Source of the DNA: Shimia sp022448905
GTDB taxonomy: Bacteria; Pseudomonadota; Alphaproteobacteria; Rhodobacterales; Rhodobacteraceae
Length of the DNA stretch: 64,000 nucleotides
Assembly: GCF_047126315.1 (NCBI RefSeq)
Contig: NZ_CP138953.1
Coordinates: 1,550,001-1,614,000, forward strand
Direction: 5' to 3'
Made by a program: the position numbers and the translations under genes. Within the stretch, counting starts at the first letter, position 1; every line of letters starts with the position of its first letter. The notes beneath the pieces are model-generated. The model was given only the letters and a program-made list of their open reading frames with translations. It searched no databases and was not told the origin of the DNA. Positions 57,399 to 64,000 of this stretch are shown piece by piece.

Positions 57399-58325
57399 TT
57401 ACCCCTGCCGCGCGCGAATGGCGTCCAGCTTTGGAATAGACTTCACCGCGCCGACTTTTTCCACGGAAAGAGACGCTGCCGCACAGGCAAACCGCGCCGC
57501 CTCCACCGCATCGGAGGTGCGCGCATATTCCGCCAGAAAACTGCCATCAAAGGTGTCGCCCGCGCCGGTCGCATCCACCAGCGCTGTCTTGCACGGTGCC
57601 ACGGCCACTTGTCCGTTAGCATCTGCCACCACAGCGCCGTCCTCGCCAAGCGTCAGCACCACCAGCGCCGCGCCTTCCCCAAGGAAGCGAGCGCAAATGT
57701 CATCGACGCCAGACGTCCCAAACAGCGCTTCCGCATCCTCAAGGCTTGGGAACACGATATCGACCAGCGGCAGGATCTGTTTCAACGCCTGACGCGCGTC
57801 CTCTGCTGACCACAGGTTTAATCGCAGGTTGGTATCAAACGACACCCGCGCCCCCGCCGCGCGGGCGAGTTCTGCCGCACGCACCGTGGCCTCACAGGAG
57901 GAAGCGGAAATCGCCTGCGTGATCCCGCTGATATGCAGCACACCCACGCCCTCAAACATCTCAGGCGACAGGTCCTCCGGCCCCACCAAACTCGCCGCCG
58001 ATCCAGCGCGCCGATAAGAAAACCGATGCCCGTCTGGGCCGTAGTCGATGAAGTACAGACCAGTCGGGGCTGTCTCCGATTGCATCACGCGGGAGGCATC
58101 AATGCCTTCATCCGTATAAAGCTGCAAAATGCGCTCCGCAAAATTGTCCGATCCCAAATGGGTCAACATGCCAGCCCGCGCTCCGGCCCGCGCGGCGGCA
58201 ACGGCAGTGTTGGACACATCGCCACCAATGCCGGGACGAATGGTGTCCTCGTCCACAAACGAAAATTCAAACATAGGTTCGCCAAAGCACAGAATGTCGA
58301 GCGTTTTGGGGGCGGGATGGGACAT
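57399..58325 (-). CDS. kdgK: PfkB-family sugar kinase, 2-keto-3-deoxygluconate kinase type
   Basis: A 308-residue ribokinase-fold enzyme. It has the early GEPMFEFSFVDE and GGDVSNTAVAAARAGARAG, and the C-terminal signature VDATGAGDTFDGSFLAEYA with the catalytic Asp and anion hole (DTGAGD type). The YRRAGSAAS segment matches KDG kinases, which phosphorylate 2-keto-3-deoxygluconate in the Entner-Doudoroff-like breakdown of sugar acids. The specificity is inferred. The GntR gene ends two bases upstream, so the two form one leftward unit. Confidence 0.8.
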   Translation of the reverse strand: MSHPAPKTLDILCFGEPMFEFSFVDEDTIRPGIGGDVSNTAVAAARAGARAGMLTHLGSDNFAERILQLYTDEGIDASRVMQSETAPTGLYFIDYGPDGHRFSYRRAGSAASLVGPEDLSPEMFEGVGVLHISGITQAISASSCEATVRAAELARAAGARVSFDTNLRLNLWSAEDARQALKQILPLVDIVFPSLEDAEALFGTSGVDDICARFLGEGAALVVLTLGEDGAVVADANGQVAVAPCKTALVDATGAGDTFDGSFLAEYARTSDAVEAARFACAAASLSVEKVGAVKSIPKLDAIRARQG

Positions 58326-58327
58326 GG

Positions 58328-59056
58328 TCAGGATCTAGTGTCTTTAGGTGCCGCGTCTTGCACAAGGGCAGTGTTGGCGGCGGCAAAGTGGTTTTGCATC
58401 GCAACGGTTGCGGCAGCCGCATCCCCGTTGGCAATGGCGTGTTGAATGCGGCGGTGGTCGGCCAGAATGCGCTGTTGATCCTGCGCTGTAGGCTGCGCCA
58501 GCCGACCGGCGCTCACCGAGGATTTGATCACCTCGCGCAGCGACTGCACGATGTAGGCATAAAGCGGGTTGCCCGTGGCCTCAGCCACCACAAGGTGAAA
58601 GCGATAGTCAAGCTCGGCAAAACTATCGGCGTCTTCCATGGCCCCCTGCATTTGATCACATAGCGCCGAAAGCCGGGCACAATCCGCGTCACTCCGGTTT
58701 TGGGCGGCTAAAGCGGCGGTGCTGGCCTCAATGCCATTGCGCACCTCCAAAGCCTGCAAAACGCTGAACTGTGCCGTGGCCAGCCCTTGGCTCAGTGAAG
58801 CGGTCAACACATTTGCGTCCAGCGACATCACCTGCGCCCGCCGCCCGTTGGAAATCTTGATCAACCCCGCACCGGCCAATTGTGCCAAAGCTCCGCGCAC
58901 GACAACACGGCTCACACCGGCGCGCTCGCAGAGCTCCGCCTCAGACGGCAAGTCATCGCCCGGCACAAGCCCCGCATCCTTGATCATCGCGGCAATGCCC
59001 TCGGCCACCTGCGCGTACAGCGGGCGGCGGTCCAATGTGTCGAGCGGGCTCTGCAT
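58328..59056 (-). CDS. GntR-family regulator (FadR/FCD subgroup)
   Basis: A 242-residue regulator, starting at the ATG ending at 59056 (MQSPLDTLDRRPLYAQV). The winged helix is typical: GDDLPSEAELCERAGVSRVV and LAQLAGAGLIKISNGR. A C-terminal FCD ligand domain has the metal-binding His in ELDYRFHLVVAEATGNPLY and DHRRIQHAI. The gene lies directly before kdgK and probably controls it in response to a sugar acid. A palindrome 41 bases upstream is a likely self-operator. Confidence 0.88.
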   Translation of the reverse strand: MQSPLDTLDRRPLYAQVAEGIAAMIKDAGLVPGDDLPSEAELCERAGVSRVVVRGALAQLAGAGLIKISNGRRAQVMSLDANVLTASLSQGLATAQFSVLQALEVRNGIEASTAALAAQNRSDADCARLSALCDQMQGAMEDADSFAELDYRFHLVVAEATGNPLYAYIVQSLREVIKSSVSAGRLAQPTAQDQQRILADHRRIQHAIANGDAAAATVAMQNHFAAANTALVQDAAPKDTRS

Positions 59057-59095
59057 GATAATTACGGGTCTCGGCGGGCAACAGGAATCTCTAGG

Positions 59096-59114
59096 CTGTA
59101 TACCTATAATACAG
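59096..59114. promoter_or_regulatory. GntR operator candidate
   Basis: CTGTATACCTATAATACAG has perfect six-base arms (CTGTAT/ATACAG), with seven bases between. It lies just ahead of the gntR-kdgK unit, where FadR-type regulators often bind. Confidence 0.55.
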
Positions 59115-59181
59115 GTTGGAATTTCCTGCAAGTACATAGGCCGATAAGCCCATACACTTGGTCACACGTGAACTGTCTGGA

Positions 59182-59937
59182 CTACGTCTCTGCGACCAAG
59201 CCGCGCCACATCGCGAGCAGATCTTCCCGCGTGGATGCCTCACATATCGCCAATAGCAAGTTCCCTTGCCAGCTGACTTCGACGGCAAACATCTGTTCGG
59301 TCATGGAAAACAACGCCAAATGGGACCGATCTTGCCGGAACTGGTCCACTTGCCCCACAAAATCCCCGCGGGCTTTGGCCATATGGTGCAACGCCCGCAG
59401 CGCTGCCTCCGGGCCAGTTTTTTCGCCGGTCTCCACCTCAAGCCAGGCAACAGACAGCGCCTTCACATCCGCAAAAATGCCAGGCGCAACCGCGTTTTTG
59501 CGCGGCGCTTCCAGCGCCTCCAGCAAAGCCTGCCAAGACCATGACCGCGCCGTGCTCGGCATCTCAGACGTCCGCGTGGCGATGTCAAACCGCAGGCTTT
59601 TGGCGCAATCCAGCGCTCTCCCAATCGCAGCCACAACGTCGTGCGCATCGGTATCGCTGGCATTCAGAGAGATCCCCTCCAGCGCCACCAAATGCCGGTT
59701 GCTGATGGTCAGTAGCAGCGCGGCGTCACTGTTCCGCACCGACACAGCAATCCTCCGCGCCAGCACTACTTCGCCAATTTCGCCAATAACCGCCCGAACA
59801 GCCTCCGCCGCAGAGCCAAAGCTGCGCCACGCGCCATAGGCCTGCACCTCTGGCGTTGCCAAACGCTGCAATGCGACACGCGCGTCCGTCACCTCTGTGT
59901 CAGGAGCGGTCGGCATATCTTTGCGCGGCGCGATCAC
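59182..59937 (-). CDS. unknown 251-aa protein at the end of the dynamin operon
   Basis: A soluble alpha/beta protein I do not recognise. It starts with GTG at 59937, which overlaps the stop of the preceding gene as GTGA; an in-frame ATG lies 21 bases later. It has alternating strands and helices (VARRIAVSVRN-like LARRIAVSVRNSDAALLLTI, and SHLALFSMTEQMFAVEV) without membrane segments. The C-terminal strand-strand-helix (VSWQGNLLLAICEASTREDL) has a faint likeness to Roadblock-type folds. As last gene of a coupled operon, it probably works with the GTPases. Confidence 0.72.
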   Translation of the reverse strand: MIAPRKDMPTAPDTEVTDARVALQRLATPEVQAYGAWRSFGSAAEAVRAVIGEIGEVVLARRIAVSVRNSDAALLLTISNRHLVALEGISLNASDTDAHDVVAAIGRALDCAKSLRFDIATRTSEMPSTARSWSWQALLEALEAPRKNAVAPGIFADVKALSVAWLEVETGEKTGPEAALRALHHMAKARGDFVGQVDQFRQDRSHLALFSMTEQMFAVEVSWQGNLLLAICEASTREDLLAMWRGLVAET

Positions 59938-60296
59938 GCGTCCCCCGCCAATTGGCTCAGCGCCGCGACGCCTTTGGGAACAACCTCTTCCGGATCACTG
60001 TCCAAAGCGCAAAGCAGGCAAATGAAATCTGCACGGCCCTGCGCCCGCACATAGACCCGCATGTCCTGCGCGGTCATCACAATACTGTTTTGCGTGTCTG
60101 CCTTTGGATCGCCAGTGCCCTCAGTCATTGCAAAACAGCGTGCCGCCTCAGCGCAGAGACCATCCAGCTTCTCTCGCGGCACAGTTGCATCATGGGACGC
60201 CTTGAGGATCAGACGCGCGGCCACATCCCCGAAAGCTGCCACCTGGCAGCTAGGAATGTCGGATCGTAGGGCCTCAAGGCAGTCTGCAACCGTCAC
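59934..60296 (-). CDS. 120-aa protein with Roadblock/LC7-like layout
   Basis: It starts with GTG at 60296, eight bases after GGAGGA. The predicted order is helix (TVADCLEALRSDIP), strands (SCQVAAFGDVAARLILKAS), helix (REKLDGLCAEAARCFA), strands (SIVMTAQDMRVYVR and DFICLLCALDS) and a final helix (PEEVVPKGVAALSQL). This is the order of Roadblock/LC7 proteins such as MglB, which control small GTPases. The family assignment is my inference from pattern, not from a match. It sits right after two GTPase genes, which fits. Confidence 0.6.
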   Translation of the reverse strand: MTVADCLEALRSDIPSCQVAAFGDVAARLILKASHDATVPREKLDGLCAEAARCFAMTEGTGDPKADTQNSIVMTAQDMRVYVRAQGRADFICLLCALDSDPEEVVPKGVAALSQLAGDA

Positions 60297-60359
60297 AGAT
60301 CGCTGTCCTCCAACGTCACGCGACCTCCTCTGGCTTTCTGCCGCAAGGGGGAGATCACC

Positions 60360-61295
60360 TCAAATGTCGCCCCCACCGCCCAGGGCGCGTAGCGGCATGT
60401 CTTGCAACTCTTCACTCGAAGGCCGCACCGGATTGGGCGACTTCGGGCGCACCCGTCGCGGCACTACCTTCGGCCCATCGTCCTTAGCGCATGGCGCTTC
60501 AGATGAAGCTGCCACAGGCGTCTCCGCCTCGGGCGCGTGGTCTTGTGTTTCTTCTACGGCGGGCGCGTTAACATCCCCTTGCGCCGTGGCCATAGCCTCG
60601 GCCTCTCCCACCAACATCGCCACCATGCGTTCAATCAACGCCGCCCCGCCGCTGTTGCGCCAGGCGGTTTCGTCCATGCCCGCGTTGATCGCCTCCAACG
60701 TGGCAATCGGCACAATCGCATCAAAGGCGTCTCCCGCCTCCGCCTCAAGCCGCGCCAAAACCCGCGCGCGATCCCGCTCGGAGCGCAGTTTGTCAAACTG
60801 TGTGACCACCAGATGGTTTGGCCCTTTGATCTGTTGGGACACCTGCTCCCACAACGCAGCTTCGGATTGCCGCCAGGCCTGCGTGGCATGGGTGCACCAG
60901 ATCACACAATCCACCTCTTCCATTAGCGACAACCAGGTCTCGTGCTTCAGGTTGGGGTCGGAAATTCCTGGAATATCAATCAGGTCGCACAGGTTGAGAA
61001 TGTCGGAGTCCATCGAAAACCGGATCAACTCACAGCCTGCCATCGGCGCTTCACTGATGTCCGCCCCGTCAAACGCCGCCTCGGTGCCGTCATCGCGCAC
61101 CAAGGTTGCCCCGCGCGGCCCATGGCGCACCCAGACCGGTGGCACGCGGGTGGCCGTGATGCGCACCGGCATTGGGTCGCAGCCCAACAGCAGGTTCATC
61201 AAGGTGCTTTTTCCGGCGCTGAACTCCCCCATCAGGGCAATGCGCGGTTTGCGCGGTGCTTGTTGGGCCACAATTTCTACATCCTGTGCGGTCAT
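60360..61295 (-). CDS. dynamin-type GTPase, short form (311 aa)
   Basis: The GTPase motifs are complete: G1 GEFSAGKST, G2 Thr in RITATRVPP, G3 DIPGI, and G4 TQFDKL. The domain covers residues 17-210. The rest is an acidic and Pro-rich tail without membrane helices, ending LRALGGGGDI. It lacks the long helical stalk of full dynamins, so it is an isolated GTPase head. Its start overlaps the stop of the long dynamin gene (ATGA), so the two are made together. Sixty-three bases separate it from the Roadblock-like gene. Confidence 0.85.
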   Translation of the reverse strand: MTAQDVEIVAQQAPRKPRIALMGEFSAGKSTLMNLLLGCDPMPVRITATRVPPVWVRHGPRGATLVRDDGTEAAFDGADISEAPMAGCELIRFSMDSDILNLCDLIDIPGISDPNLKHETWLSLMEEVDCVIWCTHATQAWRQSEAALWEQVSQQIKGPNHLVVTQFDKLRSERDRARVLARLEAEAGDAFDAIVPIATLEAINAGMDETAWRNSGGAALIERMVAMLVGEAEAMATAQGDVNAPAVEETQDHAPEAETPVAASSEAPCAKDDGPKVVPRRVRPKSPNPVRPSSEELQDMPLRALGGGGDI

Positions 61296-63373
61296 TGGGA
61301 GCTCCCTCCTGCCTCAACCTTGGTGCTTTGCAATAGTGCATCGAACTGCGTGGTCAGCGCGTCCAGTTGCGCGCGCTTCTGGCCTTCCTCGCCACTTTGG
61401 AACAGCTTCTCGATATCCGCGCTTTGCGGCGTGGCACTGATGTCCTGCATGATCTCGTCGTGCTGATCAAAGAACTCGCGCAAACAGCTGGTTGCGAGCG
61501 CCCGAACCTGCTCGGTCTGAATGCCTTTGGATTGCAACATGAAGTCCTCGGTTTCCCGCGCAATCAGGTTCTGGAACCGCTTGGAGAAGGCGTTGAAGCC
61601 GCGAATGCGGTTCCACCAGGAAATCCACCAGCCATCGTTGAAATCCAGCGCGATGGTCTGTCCCAGCGCAATCGGGGCGGGCAGGTCAGGCAGGGCAGGG
61701 GGCGCCATCTGGATGCCCTCCACCGCGTGACCGTAGGTGTTGGCATAAAGCATCGCCACATCCGTCATCGCCGCCTCAAACCGCGCCTGCGCCAAGTTGC
61801 GCACCCGCGCGCCAAAGGCCGAATAGGCGGTGCGCAACAGCATACGCAGCCCCACCGGATCGTAGTCCCAGACAATGTCTTTGCCGTAGTTCTCTAAATG
61901 CGTCAGCAGTGACCGCAGCGCCCGATCTATGAACTTGGCGTGCGCCCGATCCGCGCGGGTATGATAGTCGGCAATGGCGGCCTCCAGCTCTTCTGCAAAG
62001 GCCTGCTGATGAAACGCCGCGATGCTGCGAAATTCCTTGAGCGCGTCATAGGTCGAGAGATTGGTACTGCCGCCTTGTTTGGCGCCGATCTGCACCATGC
62101 CTGCCGCCAGCTCGCTGGTCGCCACCGTCAGCGCCGCGTTGCTTGTCTTCTGCAAAAGCTGCTGGCCTTGCTCTTCAATGACCCGCTCCGACAGTGCCCG
62201 ATAAAGATGGCCCATACCGGACAACTCCCACACCATTTCATGCGGCTGCATCTGCCCATGCTGCTGACCCAGTGCAATTTCCGCCCAATCAAACAAGGCT
62301 TTGCTGGCCACCTCTGGCATGCCTTCAATATTGCCGCTCAGCGCCTTGTTGGCCCAATAGGCGCTGCCAAACAGGATCTCCGCATCTTCCGGCCCTTGTT
62401 TGTTGTGCAAGGTCTGACGGATGCTGGCCTCAATCTCGGGCACCTGATTGGCCGGGTCTGGCAACTCATCAATCCGGTTCACAAAGATTAACACATTGCG
62501 CGACTTCAGGTTCGAAATCAGCCGGATCAAGCCCATGTCCACAGAGGTCAGCGCTTGCCCGGCCGACAGCACCACAACACAGATCTTACTGCTGCGCAGC
62601 GCCTGAATGGTTACCTGCTCGCGCATCATAAAGGTGTCGTTCACGCCGGGCGTGTCCCGCAGGCAGAGCGGCACCGGCACCGTGTCACAGTTCAGCGTCA
62701 GATCGGCAGAGGACAAAATATCGGCAAACCGACCCTGCTCGCTGTCGTCTTCGCCAAAATCATCGCCCAGAACGATGTAACGCTCCAACAGGTTCTTGTC
62801 GAAATAGCCGTAGTTGTGGGTCTCCCCCAGCAACAGGTCAAACTTCTTGCCCAGCCGTTTCTGCGCTTTGGCGCGCACCTTCTCGATCTGCTCGCCAATC
62901 TTGGCCAATTCGCTCTCCGCACCGGCACGGCTGGCCATTTCGCCAATCCGCCCGCCTTGGTTCAGCAACCGGTCCCAATTGTCCTCGGTCATAAACTGAA
63001 AACTCGCCCCGGTTTCCGCCGGACGTGATGCCGGTTTCAGGTGCAGCGAGGTCACAACCGAGGTCCAGGGGTTCACATCCGACGGCAGCAAATCCGCCCA
63101 GCCAGCCATGGCATTCACCAACGTGGTCTTGCCGGATTTCACCTGCCCCAAAACGGTGATGGTGGGTTCAAAATTCACCACATCCTTGCGCAGCCGCTCC
63201 ACGGTTTTGGCCGAGTTCTTGCCCGCCACCTGCGACAGCTGCGCCAACAGATGATCCAACTTGTCAAGGTCTTGGCCCAGCTTGCCCAACCCCTCCAATC
63301 CCGTGCGCAGGTTGGAAATCCGCCGCGATGTGCGCACCTCGGGCTTGCTCTCTTGCCGAATTTGCATGTTCAT
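61292..63373 (-). CDS. bacterial dynamin-like GTPase, long form (693 aa)
   Basis: The GTPase head near residues 70-330 has G1 GQVKSGKTT, G3 DTPGV and G4 NRID. Long helical regions follow (residues 400-570), as in dynamin stalks. Around residues 605-625, DGWWISWWNRIRGFNAFSKR is a Trp-rich amphipathic stretch fit for membrane insertion, like a paddle. Dynamin-like proteins remodel or protect membranes by GTP-driven assembly. The gene is coupled by ATGA overlaps to both neighbours, implying a stoichiometric complex. Confidence 0.88.
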   Translation of the reverse strand: MNMQIRQESKPEVRTSRRISNLRTGLEGLGKLGQDLDKLDHLLAQLSQVAGKNSAKTVERLRKDVVNFEPTITVLGQVKSGKTTLVNAMAGWADLLPSDVNPWTSVVTSLHLKPASRPAETGASFQFMTEDNWDRLLNQGGRIGEMASRAGAESELAKIGEQIEKVRAKAQKRLGKKFDLLLGETHNYGYFDKNLLERYIVLGDDFGEDDSEQGRFADILSSADLTLNCDTVPVPLCLRDTPGVNDTFMMREQVTIQALRSSKICVVVLSAGQALTSVDMGLIRLISNLKSRNVLIFVNRIDELPDPANQVPEIEASIRQTLHNKQGPEDAEILFGSAYWANKALSGNIEGMPEVASKALFDWAEIALGQQHGQMQPHEMVWELSGMGHLYRALSERVIEEQGQQLLQKTSNAALTVATSELAAGMVQIGAKQGGSTNLSTYDALKEFRSIAAFHQQAFAEELEAAIADYHTRADRAHAKFIDRALRSLLTHLENYGKDIVWDYDPVGLRMLLRTAYSAFGARVRNLAQARFEAAMTDVAMLYANTYGHAVEGIQMAPPALPDLPAPIALGQTIALDFNDGWWISWWNRIRGFNAFSKRFQNLIARETEDFMLQSKGIQTEQVRALATSCLREFFDQHDEIMQDISATPQSADIEKLFQSGEEGQKRAQLDALTTQFDALLQSTKVEAGGSSQ

Positions 63374-64000
63374 GCCTGTGCCCTCGCGCCTATTTCTTTG
63401 CGGAGCTGTAACAACAGGATGATCCCATCCTCCGCCGCCGTTGGGCTCTGCTCGACCTGCAACAACATCAACGTGTCTTCCCCGTCGCGCGCGTCATCCA
63501 GCAAATCCGCCGCTGACGGATCTTGTCCTGCTTCCGCATCAAGCACCGAGGTCAAGGCCCGCACAGCGTCGGCACAGCGCGACAACAACCCATCCGCATT
63601 GGGAATTTTGCCCGCATCAAGATCCGCTAGCATTTCCTGCGCTGCTGTTTGCAGCAGCGTCTGCAACTGATCCATCAGCGCGGTTTCATTCTCTAAAGCT
63701 GGCGCGCTCGACACAGGTTTTTGCTGCGGGGCAGGGGATACGCCGTCGCTTGCGGCCTCCACAACCTCTCCCAACTGCGCCAACAGCAACCGCGCCTGGT
63801 CCAAATCCGCCGCACGCCCCTGGCGCACTTGCGCCTCAACCGCCTCAACCAACTCCTGCCCACCGGACGCGGCCCACAACTCCTGTTGCGCCTCACCGCC
63901 CGCCCGCGCTTTGAGCGCGTGCAACGTGGCCACCGGATGCAGGCCCAAAAACGCCTCCTCTGCGGTCTCTTCCAGTGCGGCCAGCTGGTCTGCCAACCCG
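63370..64000 (-). CDS. helical protein of the dynamin operon (5' end beyond window)
   Basis: The frame remains open to the right edge, so the N-terminus is missing; a TTG at 63996 is possible but unproven. The visible 209 residues are rich in Ala, Glu, Gln and Leu and almost wholly helical, with likely coiled-coil parts (MDQLQTLLQTAAQEMLADLD and a C-terminal LLLQLRKEIGARA). A Pro-rich linker lies in the middle. No family is recognised. It overlaps the dynamin gene start by four bases. Confidence 0.7.
   Translation of the reverse strand, partial: GLADQLAALEETAEEAFLGLHPVATLHALKARAGGEAQQELWAASGGQELVEAVEAQVRQGRAADLDQARLLLAQLGEVVEAASDGVSPAPQQKPVSSAPALENETALMDQLQTLLQTAAQEMLADLDAGKIPNADGLLSRCADAVRALTSVLDAEAGQDPSAADLLDDARDGEDTLMLLQVEQSPTAAEDGIILLLQLRKEIGARAQA

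Noticed and set aside
60061..61440. Long plus-strand frame opposite the short GTPase
   Set aside because: Ser/Arg-rich shadow of a gene with complete GTPase motifs on the other strand.

Overview
The window looks like a chromosomal segment of a marine alphaproteobacterium of the Roseobacter group (Rhodobacteraceae). Evidence: the alphaproteobacterial 16S/23S sequences, a 23S helix-9 intervening hairpin, an Irr-type iron-control palindrome, a cyoABCD-SURF1 cluster, and many runs of genes joined by 4-base ATGA overlaps. This assignment comes from reading the sequence; no database search was run.

Layout. 1-5.0 kb: the 3' part of an ABC exporter-like protein whose ATPase domain has lost its catalytic motifs and carries a cyclic-nucleotide-binding domain; an orphan Imm11/DUF1629-like gene; a membrane alpha/beta hydrolase. 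5.0-11.6 kb: a complete rRNA operon (promoter, leader, 16S, tRNA-Ala, tRNA-Ile, 23S, 5S, tRNA-fMet), with the two spacer tRNAs in the less usual Ala-Ile order. 11.7-12.3 kb: an IS3-type fossil. 12.35-20.1 kb: an iron-siderophore uptake operon read leftwards (TonB receptor, periplasmic binding protein, two permeases, ATPase, siderophore-interacting reductase, TetR regulator), with a palindromic operator candidate over its promoter. 20.4-22.6 kb: a 1.4-kb IS3-family element with recognisable ends and a fossil large serine recombinase. 22.7-27.8 kb: a 1-Cys peroxiredoxin and a cysI-cysH-cysJ sulfite/PAPS reduction operon of the gammaproteobacterial kind, probably acquired.

27.9-36.2 kb: a His-rich membrane-anchored protein, a DoxX-like membrane protein interrupted by an in-frame TGA, SURF1 with cytochrome bo3 quinol oxidase, and an MFS transporter. 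36.3-38.1 kb: a small unknown gene whose stop lies in an Irr-box-like palindrome before a Dps ferritin, a DUF1289 protein and a possible small membrane protein. 38.1-45.4 kb: two divergent arms with genes related to tryptophan, kynurenine and aspartate metabolism (3-hydroxyanthranilate dioxygenase, DMT exporter, DapA-like lyase; and aspartate dehydrogenase, LysR regulator, aldehyde dehydrogenase, kynureninase), with a perfect inverted repeat between the arms. 45.5-51.3 kb: an 1824-residue repeat protein with RTX and cadherin/VCBS-type repeats. 51.4-59.1 kb: a BMP-type nucleobase/nucleoside ABC transporter with a cytosine-deaminase-like amidohydrolase, preceded by a RutR-like palindrome; then a KDG-type sugar kinase and its GntR regulator.

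59.2-64.0 kb: a tightly coupled leftward operon encoding a helical protein (cut by the window edge), a 693-residue dynamin-like GTPase, a second 311-residue dynamin-type GTPase, a 120-residue protein whose predicted fold order resembles Roadblock/LC7, and a 251-residue unknown protein. I consider this the best candidate for an undescribed system: a two-GTPase dynamin module with a possible Roadblock partner.
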